NCBI RefSeq assembly: GCF_000300995.1
Contig: NZ_AMRJ01000002.1
Coordinates: 186,001-250,000, forward strand
Direction: 5' to 3'
Source of the DNA: Alcanivorax hongdengensis A-11-3
Lineage (GTDB): Bacteria > Pseudomonadota > Gammaproteobacteria > Pseudomonadales > Alcanivoracaceae
Length of the DNA: 64,000 bases
Position 1 is the stretch's first letter, and each line of letters starts with the position of its first letter. Under the pieces are notes generated by a model. It worked only from the letters and a program-made list of their open reading frames with translations. It had not been told where the DNA came from and made no database searches. The position numbers and the translations under genes were made by a program. This document shows positions 41,097-48,368 of this stretch, in pieces.

Positions 41097-41131
41097 GCAC
41101 CAAATCAGTGCGCCGCACCATTGCGGCGCAC
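41097..41131 (+). promoter_or_regulatory. NtrC-like enhancer sites and 9-bp hairpin upstream of the porin
   Basis: GCACCAAATCAGTGC (41097-41111) fits the NtrC pattern GCAC-N7-GTGC; GCACCATTGCGGCGC (41115-41129) fits with one mismatch. They lie about 140 and 122 bp upstream of the predicted sigma-54 start, a normal enhancer distance. GTGCGCCGC-ACCATT-GCGGCGCAC (41108-41131) is also a perfect hairpin that could end the lipoprotein transcript, so the second site is ambiguous. Confidence 0.45.
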
Positions 41132-41215
41132 ACCAATCCTCAGAACGTTTCCCATCTTCCTGTCTTTTTTTCGCAATATAACGATAACCAACTGATTTAA
41201 AAAGAAACTAAAGAG

Positions 41216-41233
41216 TTGGCACGCTCTCTGCTA
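41216..41233 (+). promoter_or_regulatory. Sigma-54 promoter of the TorF-type porin
   Basis: TTGGCACGCTCTCTGCTA matches the sigma-54 consensus TTGGCACG-N4-TTGCW with one mismatch. The invariant GG (-24) and GC (-12) are separated by exactly 10 bp. The start would be near 41244, about 75 nt before ATG 41319. Confidence 0.75.
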
Positions 41234-41318
41234 TATCTATTGCGAGCCCACAGGGCCGTGCGTCACCAACGCACACCAGACAGGAACAACTGCGAAACAA
41301 TTGCAAAGAGGGTTGCAC

Positions 41319-41996
41319 ATGAAACAAGTACTGGGTCTTAAAAAAGTCCTTCTGGCCTCCGCCGTAGCTGCGAGCATGGTGGCGCCGTCCATGGCAGCTG
41401 CTGAAGTTAGCGGCAGCCTGGGCATTTCCAACATGTACTTCTGGCGTGGTCAGGACATCTCAGGCGGCACCGCCAATGTGTCAGGCAGCCTGGATTACAG
41501 CCACTCAAGTGGTCTCTATGCTGGTGTATGGGGCAGCTCCGCCGGCAATGGTACCAACGGTAACGACGCACCTGCCGCGGGTACTGAGACGGATCTGTAT
41601 GTCGGGTTCGGCAATGAATACAAAGGTCTTAGCTACGATCTGTCCTATGTTTACTACGCCTACCCGAACCAGCAAGATACCGATTTCTCTGAAGTTATCG
41701 GCAGCGTAGGCTTCGCCGGCGTGACCGCGACGGGTTACTTCGGGGTGGACAATGGCTCCACTGAAAACAGCAGCAACTACTACACCCTTGGCTACTCCTA
41801 CGACAAATACAGCATTCTGGCTGGTACGTGGGACATGGAAGCAGATGACACGAACTATACTCACGTTGATCTGAGCTATGCACTCACCGATCAGCTGAGC
41901 TTTACCGTGTCCCAGATCACCGCAGCGGATAAATTCGCCGGTGTGGATGATAGCGACGATCCGCTGTTCGTCGTGAGCTACAGCTTCGACATCTAA
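41319..41996 (+). CDS. TorF family putative porin
   Basis: The 225-aa outer-membrane protein has a signal peptide (VLLASAVAASMVAPSMAAA, cleavage before EVSG) and the TorF/Gcw_chp pattern: VSGSLGISNMYFWRGQDIS, SLDYSHSSGLYAGVWGSS, ETDLYVGFGNEYKGLSYDLSY over several strands, and a C-terminal FVVSYSFDI with alternating aromatic residues, as in beta-barrels. TorF-like proteins are conserved in marine bacteria, with presumed porin function and unknown solutes. AAAGAGGG precedes ATG 41319. A near-consensus sigma-54 promoter lies directly upstream, which predicts enhancer-dependent expression, perhaps under nitrogen limitation. Confidence 0.83.
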   Translation: MKQVLGLKKVLLASAVAASMVAPSMAAAEVSGSLGISNMYFWRGQDISGGTANVSGSLDYSHSSGLYAGVWGSSAGNGTNGNDAPAAGTETDLYVGFGNEYKGLSYDLSYVYYAYPNQQDTDFSEVIGSVGFAGVTATGYFGVDNGSTENSSNYYTLGYSYDKYSILAGTWDMEADDTNYTHVDLSYALTDQLSFTVSQITAADKFAGVDDSDDPLFVVSYSFDI

Positions 41997-42006
41997 AACT
42001 GTCGAC

Positions 42007-42099
42007 GGGGCGGCACCTCCGCCCCATGGTTTTACGCCGCAGGGTTCTCCCTGGTCCTCGCTAAACACGCAAGCAAGCCCTGCGGCGCTTTTTATTTTC
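42007..42099 (+). terminator. Two terminator-like hairpins after the porin gene
   Basis: GGGGCGG-CACCT-CCGCCCC (42007-42025) is followed by a weak T-tract. CGCCGCAGGG (42035-42044) pairs with CCCTGCGGCG (42078-42087) across a long loop and is followed by CTTTTTATTTT. The second T-run overlaps the end of the convergent EEP gene. Confidence 0.6.
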
Positions 42100-43057
42100 T
42101 ATCCATCCCCTGCGAACTGCCCCGTTTCAACGGCAATGTTACAGACAGGGCTTCATGGTCTGACACCACATCCCGACCCTGAGAATCATAAAGCTGGCGA
42201 TAGCGGCCGGCATTACCCCTCGTAACTGCCACTCCATCCAGATCCGCCTGCAGTTCCTTATTTACCCAAATGTGATCCAACGCACTGGGGCGACAACGAT
42301 AGCGAAAACTGTAACGTTCCGACTCCGGCAACCTTTGCCAGACATCGTAAAGCCCGCTGCGAGCAAAGCGTTGGTAGCTGTCTGAAAAATACCCCGCGCC
42401 TTGGCCGGAATTGAAATCGCCAAGCACCACCAGAGCCCCCTGCTGACGAGCGGCCCAGTCGGCCAGCAATGCAGCCTGCTGCTGACGTTTGACTCGAACC
42501 CATTCTTTTTCCAGACCGCGCGCACTGCGCATGTGCACCACAATAACCTTCAGGGGCCAGGGACTGTCCAGCACCAGTTGCAATGGTGGCCGGCTGTAGA
42601 GGGCATGACCCGCAAACCGCTGTTCGGCAAACAATGCCTGGACGTGCGCAATATGCACCGGTGTACGGCTAAGCACCCCCACGTCCATACCGGCAGGATC
42701 GTTGCCTTCCAAAAGCGTGGCTTGATATGTCAGACCTTGATGTTTGAGCCGCTCAGCCAGAGCCTCCAGCAAACGACGATTCTCGACCTCCTGTAACGCC
42801 AACAGTGAAGGTCCCTGAAGCGGACCAGAAATGTAGGCAGCCAACGCATCCAACCGTCCGTTCAAGGTATCGGTATCAAGCGGGTCATCAAGCCCACCAT
42901 CACGCACATCATCCCGTAATCGCCACAGATTGAGGGTAGCCATGGACCATTGCCCGTCAGGCACCGCAGGAAGATTGCGGGCCGGCACCAGATTGCGGCA
43001 ATCCGCCTGCCCGAGGGCGCCCAGCACGACAAGGACAACAACAAACACAATACGCAT
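42092..43057 (-). CDS. Endonuclease/exonuclease/phosphatase (EEP) family protein
   Basis: The 321-aa protein has a signal peptide (IVFVVVLVVLGALGQADC) and an EEP/DNase I-like fold: MATLNLWRL, LLALQEVENRRLLEAL (catalytic Glu), VVHMRSARG, LVVLGDFNSGQG and the final SDHEALSVTLP with the catalytic Asp-His. The full catalytic set appears present, so a secreted nuclease or phosphodiesterase is likely; DNA, RNA and phospholipids are all family substrates. ATG 43057 follows GAGGGG. It stands alone between the porin and the minus-strand PstS-like gene. Confidence 0.85.
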   Translation of the reverse strand: MRIVFVVVLVVLGALGQADCRNLVPARNLPAVPDGQWSMATLNLWRLRDDVRDGGLDDPLDTDTLNGRLDALAAYISGPLQGPSLLALQEVENRRLLEALAERLKHQGLTYQATLLEGNDPAGMDVGVLSRTPVHIAHVQALFAEQRFAGHALYSRPPLQLVLDSPWPLKVIVVHMRSARGLEKEWVRVKRQQQAALLADWAARQQGALVVLGDFNSGQGAGYFSDSYQRFARSGLYDVWQRLPESERYSFRYRCRPSALDHIWVNKELQADLDGVAVTRGNAGRYRQLYDSQGRDVVSDHEALSVTLPLKRGSSQGMDRK

Positions 43058-43308
43058 AAAGCCCCTCGCAAAAGACAGCAGTGTACGAGTGACAACAGGA
43101 AGCAGGAAAGTCGCTTGCAGCCGGAAAACCACCGGATTATGGCTTTACCGGACCGTCTTAACCGGGCACCCCACAGGTCAGTTCCTCACGGAAGTGGCAT
43201 CAAACAGCCCCGGCAATGCGGATAGCGTCTATCTCTTTGGTTACGTCTTATTTTGTAAAACAGGACACAGGTCATGAACAAACACCGCTGTCATCACCAC
43301 GTCATCAA
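43058..43308. other. Intergenic region upstream of the EEP gene
   Basis: These 251 bp carry no supported gene. CTGTCAT-CACC-ACGTCAT at about 43289-43306 resembles a Pho box with two mismatches, but it points away from the EEP gene and I do not count it. Confidence 0.4.
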
Positions 43309-43338
43309 TAAAAAAATCCCACCCGGAGGCCGGGTGGG
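43309..43338 (-). terminator. Intrinsic terminator after the PstS-like gene
   Basis: CCCACCCGG and CCGGGTGGG form a 9-bp stem around AGG (43318-43338). On the minus strand a run of seven T residues follows, ending the porin/PstS-like operon. Confidence 0.9.
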
Positions 43339-43344
43339 CAAAGG

Positions 43345-43752
43345 TTACGGGCGGAACACTACCTTCAATTTGGCAGTCACCCGTGAGTCGTCCAGATAAC
43401 CAATAAAATTCCGGTTACTTGATACCAACAACTGCATTTCCCGATCCCCGGAGACCTGTCGGGGCGGCATACCCCTGCCGGTAAAAATCATGCGGGCCCA
43501 GTAACTTTTCATCTGTTCCGGCGTTTTTCCCATCAATGCCAGATAGAATGCCCGTCGAGTGGCACTGCTGGCCGGCAGGTCCAGTGGCGACAGCACCTGG
43601 CCCTGCAAGCGCCGGGTATGGCCATTGAACAACTGACGCACGTCCGACTGGCTGAGAGCCGTCAGCGGGCTGTCAGCGGCGACCACCACCACCGGCTCGG
43701 CCAGCACCAGCACCGGCCACAGCAGCAACAGCGAAGCGATCCATTTCTTCAT
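43345..43752 (-). CDS. Small PstS-like periplasmic protein
   Basis: The 135-aa protein has a signal peptide (WIASLLLLWPVLVLA, cleavage before EPVV) and a single lobe resembling PstS-type phosphate-binding proteins: VVAADSPLTALSQSDVRQLFNGHTRRL, FYLALMGKTPEQMKSYWARMIFTGRGMPP and NFIGYLDDSRV. Such short proteins are often annotated phosphate ABC transporter substrate-binding-like, although they lack a full two-domain cleft. It is encoded 9 bp after the porin gene and so forms an operon with it. The solute is unknown. Confidence 0.72.
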   Translation of the reverse strand: MKKWIASLLLLWPVLVLAEPVVVVAADSPLTALSQSDVRQLFNGHTRRLQGQVLSPLDLPASSATRRAFYLALMGKTPEQMKSYWARMIFTGRGMPPRQVSGDREMQLLVSSNRNFIGYLDDSRVTAKLKVVFRP

Positions 43753-43761
43753 GACGGCCCC

Positions 43762-45033
43762 CTAAAACACCAGATCCGCACTGAGGCGAATCACCGTGGC
43801 ATGGTCGTCATCCAGGTTTCCCCCCTCGGTGACAAAGAAGCCGCTGGTGTCATAATCCGCATCGGAAAAATCGTAGTAATAGCTCACCTCACCCTTGAGC
43901 GCGAGGGACTCGTTGACGGAATAACGCAGGCCCGCGGTCCAGCCCTTCTGCCGCTCCGCCAGTGAGTCCTGCAACACGGTCGGCGATACCGGTGAGCCCT
44001 GCAGCTGGGGCAGGTAGGCATCATTGATGTCGTAGTACTTGAGCATTGACCAGGTCAGCACCGGCATCCATTTGCCGAAATAATGCCCCATGGTCACATA
44101 GCCGCTGTCGCGCCCCGGATACCAGTTGTTGAAATCCAGCCGCGCCCGTTCAGCGGCCAGATACCAGTCACCATCGTCATACTGCAGCCCCAGCCCGGCG
44201 AACCAGGTGTAGACGTCATCAAAGCTCAGCCCGGTACCGAAATTGCTGTTGAGCTGTTTGATGCTGTCCGGCAGCGGGTCCACCGACACCGACGCGGCGT
44301 TATAGGCCACCCGCAGGGACCAGTCCTGCCACTGGCTGGTCAGGTTGATGCCGGCCAGATCATCCGCTTGGTAGACGGTATCCGCCGAGCGCACGCCCCC
44401 CTCCACGCGTCCGGTTCCCCAGAAGGCGGACAAACGCTGGGCCACGGGGCCGGTGTTGAAGTTCCAGGAGGCTTCCAGGGCTTCCATGGCCTTGATCGGT
44501 ACGGTGCGGTAGACCTCGGAAGGCGGTGTCACCCAGGGATAGGCATAGCCCACATCCACATATTGCGAATGCATGTAGAACGGCGCCACCATGCGGCCGG
44601 CCTTGAGGCTGATGGCATCGGTCAGCTGGTAATCCAGGTAACCCCACTGCAGCTCGGTCTGAAAATCGTCCTCGCCGCTGGCGTACAGCTGCATGACCGC
44701 ATGGGTGCGCTCATTAAGGGTGGCGTCGATGCGCAGCCCGGCCCGGGTCAGCTTGTCAAAACGCCATTGATCATCGGCCCCATCCGCATAATGCACGCTG
44801 CCACCGGCCACATCGGCATCGGTGTGCAACACGCCGGTAGACAGGAAACCATTGACCTGCAGGCGCTGTGGCCCCGTCTGATAGGCACTGGCAGCCTGAC
44901 TTTCCAGTGCTTCCAGTCGGGCTTCGTAATCCTGCAGTTGCTGTTCGAGCGATGAATCGGACGGTTGTGCCTGGGCACTCACCGTCACGGCAGTGAGTGC
45001 CGCCCCCAGACAGGCAGCCAAGGCCTTATCCAT
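43762..45033 (-). CDS. Outer-membrane porin with N-terminal coiled coil
   Basis: This 423-aa protein has a signal peptide (LAACLGAALTAVTVSAQAQ), a short coiled coil (SSLEQQLQDYEARLEALESQ) that may form a trimer stalk, and a beta-barrel body (alternating strands such as AGLRIDATLNERTHAVMQLYAS, WMPVLTWSMLKYYD) ending in the outer-membrane signal ADLVF with terminal phenylalanine. The plan resembles DcaP-like and phosphate-selective porins. It is encoded with a PstS-like protein, so a small anion could be the solute; this is inference. The upstream 93 bp are AT-rich, with nested short palindromes (TCGTAG/CTACGA at 45061-45090). AAGG precedes the ATG. Confidence 0.8.
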   Translation of the reverse strand: MDKALAACLGAALTAVTVSAQAQPSDSSLEQQLQDYEARLEALESQAASAYQTGPQRLQVNGFLSTGVLHTDADVAGGSVHYADGADDQWRFDKLTRAGLRIDATLNERTHAVMQLYASGEDDFQTELQWGYLDYQLTDAISLKAGRMVAPFYMHSQYVDVGYAYPWVTPPSEVYRTVPIKAMEALEASWNFNTGPVAQRLSAFWGTGRVEGGVRSADTVYQADDLAGINLTSQWQDWSLRVAYNAASVSVDPLPDSIKQLNSNFGTGLSFDDVYTWFAGLGLQYDDGDWYLAAERARLDFNNWYPGRDSGYVTMGHYFGKWMPVLTWSMLKYYDINDAYLPQLQGSPVSPTVLQDSLAERQKGWTAGLRYSVNESLALKGEVSYYYDFSDADYDTSGFFVTEGGNLDDDHATVIRLSADLVF

Positions 45034-45126
45034 GCAAATCCTTATAAATATATTTTTATATCGTAGTTTTTATTAGCCATAAGGCTACGACGAAAGCATG
45101 GCATTATCCGTGAACCGGTTGGATTT

Positions 45127-45570
45127 TCAAGGATTACCCGGCCCGTTGCGTTGCACCGGAAAGAGCGTACACACCGGCTCGGCCTGACTGATCCGCAGAC
45201 AGATCCTGATCTGGTCACCGGCTGCCGGCACCCGGTTGAGGCGGGTCAGCATCAGGTGCATGCCACCGGGCTTGAGTGTCACGCTGTCCCCGGGGGCCAG
45301 CTCGATGGCCTGCAAGGCCTGCATGCCCATGGTGCCGTCGGGCTGGCCAACCATGCGGTGAAAGTGCAGTTGCCCGGCCAGCGGCGAGGTGGCGCCGGTA
45401 ATATGCGCGGTGGTGCTACCGGTGTTGGTCAGCGTCATGTAAGCGGCCAGCGACGAGGCCACCGGCGGCGCGGCGCGCACCCAGGGCCGCTCGATCACCA
45501 CCTGGGCCATGCCCGGCCCGGCCAGCATCAGCAGTACCAATGCCGCCCCGGCCCGCGAGAAAGAAGTCAC
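45127..45570 (-). CDS. PCu(A)C family periplasmic copper chaperone
   Basis: The 147-aa protein has a signal peptide ([16 protein letters not shown]) and the PCu(A)C fold: [28 protein letters not shown], then the copper motif with FHRM...MGMQ and GGMHLM (H-x-M). It delivers copper, often to the CuA site of cytochrome oxidase, which is relevant because this window encodes a caa3-type oxidase without local COX11. The frame is open far upstream, but GTG 45570 follows GGGAGGAT and starts the signal peptide. It is divergent from miaB. Confidence 0.88.
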   Translation of the reverse strand: MTSFSRAGAALVLLMLAGPGMAQVVIERPWVRAAPPVASSLAAYMTLTNTGSTTAHITGATSPLAGQLHFHRMVGQPDGTMGMQALQAIELAPGDSVTLKPGGMHLMLTRLNRVPAAGDQIRICLRISQAEPVCTLFPVQRNGPGNP

Positions 45571-45616
45571 GGCGATCCTCCCGTTGCACCCGGTCGCAGT
45601 TTGTTTTCCTGGGCGG

Positions 45617-45622
45617 TATAAT
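45617..45622 (+). promoter_or_regulatory. -10 box of the miaB promoter
   Basis: A perfect TATAAT lies 36 bp before ATG 45659. The same GTATAATCCGC context is seen before rapA. The -35 (TCGCAG, 45594-45599) is poor. Confidence 0.5.
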
Positions 45623-45658
45623 CCGCGCCCATTTTCCACCGTTTTAGGGTTAATCCCC

Positions 45659-46996
45659 ATGGCACGCAAGCTGTTTATCCAGACCCACGGCTGCCAGATG
45701 AACGAGTACGACTCCACTCGCATGGCAGACCTGCTCGAATCCAGCCACGGCCTGGAGCCGACCGACAACCCGGACGAGGCCGACGTGCTGCTGCTCAACA
45801 CCTGCTCGATCCGCGAGAAGGCCCAGGAAAAGGTGTTCCACCAGCTGGGGCGCTGGAAAAAACTCAAGGACGCCCGCCCGGACATGATCATCGGCGTGGG
45901 CGGCTGCGTGGCCAGCCAGGAGGGCGAGGCCATTCGCGAACGCGCGCCCTACGTGGATGTGGTATTCGGCCCGCAGACCCTGCACCGCCTGCCCGGCCTG
46001 ATCACCCAGGCCGCCAGCACCCGCGAGCTGGCCATCGACGTGACCTTCCCGGAAATCGAGAAGTTCGACAACCTGCCCGAACCCAGCGTCGACGGCCCCA
46101 CCGCCTTTGTGTCGATCATGGAAGGCTGCTCCAAGTACTGCACCTTCTGCGTGGTGCCCTACACCCGCGGCGAGGAAGTGAGCCGCCCGGTACAGCCGAT
46201 TCTCGACGAGATTGAGCACCTGGCGGACCTGGGCGTGCGCGAGGTCAATCTGCTGGGCCAGAACGTCAACGCCTACCGGGGCCAGGGCGCCGGTGGCGAA
46301 ACCCTGGATCTGGCCGACCTGATCCTGCTGATCCGCGATATCGACGGCATCGACCGCATCCGCTACACCACCAGCCACCCGGTGGAATTCTCCGATGCCC
46401 TGATTCAGGTCTATGAAGAAGTGCCGGAGCTGGTCAGCCACCTGCACCTGCCGGTGCAATCCGGCTCCGACCGTATCCTGGCCATGATGAAACGCAACCA
46501 CATGGTGCTGGAATACAAGAGCAAGCTGCGCAAGCTGCAACGCATTCGCCCGGACATTTCCTTCAGCTCGGATTTCATCATCGGCTTCCCCGGGGAGACC
46601 GATGCGGACTTCCAGGCCACCATGGATCTGATCGGCGAGATCGGTTTCGACATGTCCTTCAGCTTCATCTACAGCGCCCGCCCGGGTACCCCGGCGGCGG
46701 ATCTGCCCGATGATGTGCCCATGGACACCAAGAAGCAGCGTCTGGCGATCCTGCAGCAGCGTATCAACCAGAACGCCCAGGACATTTCCCGCAAGATGGT
46801 GGGCTCCACCCAGCGCATACTGGTGGACGGTTTCTCCAAGAAGGACCCGGGCCAGCTCAAGGGCCGCACGGAAAACAACCGGGTGGTCAACTTCCGCTGT
46901 GACGATACCGACCTGATCGGCAAGTTCGTGGACGTGACCATCGCCCAGGCCTACAGCAACTCCCTGCTGGGTAGCGACCCGCGCAATCCAGGCTGA
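45659..46996 (+). CDS. miaB: tRNA-2-methylthio-N6-isopentenyladenosine synthase MiaB
   Basis: The 445-aa radical-SAM methylthiotransferase converts i6A37 to ms2i6A37 in tRNA. Its N-terminal cluster cysteines are in [24 protein letters not shown] and GVGGCVASQ; the radical-SAM triad CSKYCTFC falls at C157, C161 and C164, the same numbers as in E. coli. A C-terminal TRAM domain follows ([27 protein letters not shown] as its core). The frame is open from 45509, but ATG 45659 begins [12 protein letters not shown]. It opens the miaB...lnt cluster, here interrupted by a minus-strand module. Confidence 0.97.
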   Translation: MARKLFIQTHGCQMNEYDSTRMADLLESSHGLEPTDNPDEADVLLLNTCSIREKAQEKVFHQLGRWKKLKDARPDMIIGVGGCVASQEGEAIRERAPYVDVVFGPQTLHRLPGLITQAASTRELAIDVTFPEIEKFDNLPEPSVDGPTAFVSIMEGCSKYCTFCVVPYTRGEEVSRPVQPILDEIEHLADLGVREVNLLGQNVNAYRGQGAGGETLDLADLILLIRDIDGIDRIRYTTSHPVEFSDALIQVYEEVPELVSHLHLPVQSGSDRILAMMKRNHMVLEYKSKLRKLQRIRPDISFSSDFIIGFPGETDADFQATMDLIGEIGFDMSFSFIYSARPGTPAADLPDDVPMDTKKQRLAILQQRINQNAQDISRKMVGSTQRILVDGFSKKDPGQLKGRTENNRVVNFRCDDTDLIGKFVDVTIAQAYSNSLLGSDPRNPG

Positions 46997-47018
46997 AACC
47001 GGTATCGGCGGGCCAGGC

Positions 47019-47708
47019 TTACAGCGCCACGGCCCGCCCCATGAACAGGATCGGCCCTGACGGGCGTTTGCCGGGGGAACCGCCGGCGGGCTCCAGCGTT
47101 AACTCGAACAACTGACCGCTTTGCACACCACCGACTCGCCTGGCAGGCAGCACCAGTGGATGATCGGGCTCGACCAGACCCAGCGAACGGGGACCCAGGG
47201 CCGGGTCGGCCAGGGTCCAGAACTGCACGCTGCGATCAGCCGGGTAACTGCCATGCATCAGGGGGGTGAGACGCAGTTCGCCCGCGTCGGAAACGGTCAC
47301 CCGCCAGCCGGGGTTGGCCGCCTCACCCGGCGCCTGCAGGATCACCGTATAAACCGGTGCAGGTTGCCGCAATGGCCCCAGCAACAGGGCCACCGCCACC
47401 AGCAGGGATGCTGCCAGCGCCCGCCAGACAGTAAGGCTTTGCCACAACTGCAGCCAGAGGCGGGGTCGCTTACCGCTGGTCCCCTCGATACGGCGGGAGA
47501 TCCGCTTCCACAGCTGCGGCGGTAAAGACACCGGCTCGAGTAACGCCGCGGCGTCCAGCCAGTGTTCTTGCCAGCGACGAGCCAGATCGGCCGCTTCACT
47601 GTCCTGCTCCAGCCAGCGGGCAATCTCCGCCTCTTGCTCCGGCGCATGCAGGCCGAGCACATACTCGGCAATCAGGATACGCTGCTCTTGCGGGGATTCG
47701 GGAATCAT
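47019..47708 (-). CDS. Anti-sigma factor (RskA family)
   Basis: The 229-aa protein has an N-terminal zinc-less anti-sigma domain (EQRILIAEYVLGLHAPEQEAEIARWLEQD), one membrane helix (WRALAASLLVAVALLLGPL) and a periplasmic RskA C-terminal domain (WRVTVSDAGELRLTPL, FWTLADPALGPRSLGLVEPDHPLVL). It would bind and hold the adjacent ECF sigma factor at the membrane. ATG 47708 overlaps the sigma stop as ATGA; an in-frame GTG lies 12 bp upstream. Confidence 0.87.
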   Translation of the reverse strand: MIPESPQEQRILIAEYVLGLHAPEQEAEIARWLEQDSEAADLARRWQEHWLDAAALLEPVSLPPQLWKRISRRIEGTSGKRPRLWLQLWQSLTVWRALAASLLVAVALLLGPLRQPAPVYTVILQAPGEAANPGWRVTVSDAGELRLTPLMHGSYPADRSVQFWTLADPALGPRSLGLVEPDHPLVLPARRVGGVQSGQLFELTLEPAGGSPGKRPSGPILFMGRAVAL

Positions 47709-48262
47709 AAGCGCAGGCACTCCTGCAGACCCTTCAAGCCGGATCGCACCCGGCTCTTGATGGTTCCCAACGGGACCGACAGCCGCTCGGCAATCTGCTC
47801 ATAGGTGAAGCCCTGATAGTAGGCCATGAGAATCGGGCGCCGACGTTCCAGGCGCAATGTCTGCAGACAGTCGATCAGCCTGTGGCGCTGGTCCTCCTCC
47901 ACGTAACATTGCTCGGGCGTCGACCCGCCATCATCCGCCCAATGATCACCGGGCAACGGCTCAAAGGCCTCGCGACGGGCTCGATGATGCTGATTGATCA
48001 GACGGTAACGCAACAGTCCAAACAGCCAGGTGCGGGCGCTGCCGCGCTCGCAATCAAAACGGTGAGCATGCTTCCAGACCTGCACAAAGGTCTCTTGCAA
48101 GGCATCTTCCGCCAGGGAAGCGTCGCCGGTAAAACGTCGAGCCACCGCCAGCATTCGCGGCGCCTCGTTGAGGTAAAGTCGGTGAAAGGCCTGCCGGTCT
48201 CCCCCGGCACATGCCTGTAGCAGAGCATTGCCCTGCTCAAGATCAGCACGCTGATCATCCAT
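47705..48262 (-). CDS. ECF sigma factor (SigK-like)
   Basis: The 186-aa protein has region 2 (AFHRLYLNEAPRMLAVARRFTGDASLAEDALQETFVQVW split over 2.1-2.4) and region 4 with the helix-turn-helix YEQIAERLSVPLGTIKSRVRSGLKGLQ. Pairing with an RskA-type anti-sigma puts it in the SigK-like ECF group. The frame is open from 48397, but ATG 48262 follows GCAGG. It probably drives the lipoprotein gene immediately upstream; a terminator at 48339-48358 separates the two. A perfect TTGACA on the minus strand (48328-48323) may belong to its promoter, although no good -10 is seen. Confidence 0.9.
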   Translation of the reverse strand: MDDQRADLEQGNALLQACAGGDRQAFHRLYLNEAPRMLAVARRFTGDASLAEDALQETFVQVWKHAHRFDCERGSARTWLFGLLRYRLINQHHRARREAFEPLPGDHWADDGGSTPEQCYVEEDQRHRLIDCLQTLRLERRRPILMAYYQGFTYEQIAERLSVPLGTIKSRVRSGLKGLQECLRL

Positions 48263-48338
48263 GAACCTGCATCCCGGGCGAATTTTGACAGAGCAAGATT
48301 GACTCAGCCGGTGCGAAGGCCATGTCAAGAAGGAAAGC

Positions 48339-48358
48339 CGGGCCGTTTGCACGGCCCG
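48339..48358 (-). terminator. Terminator between the propeller lipoprotein and ECF sigma genes
   Basis: CGGGCCGT and ACGGCCCG form a perfect 8-bp stem around a 4-nt loop, followed on the minus strand by GCTTTCCTTCTT, a moderate pyrimidine tract. It lies 10 bp after the lipoprotein stop. Confidence 0.6.
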
Positions 48359-48368
48359 ACCCGCCAGA

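Noticed and set aside
43289..43306. Weak Pho-box-like sequence CTGTCAT-CACC-ACGTCAT
   Set aside because: Two mismatches and wrong orientation for the EEP gene; probably chance.
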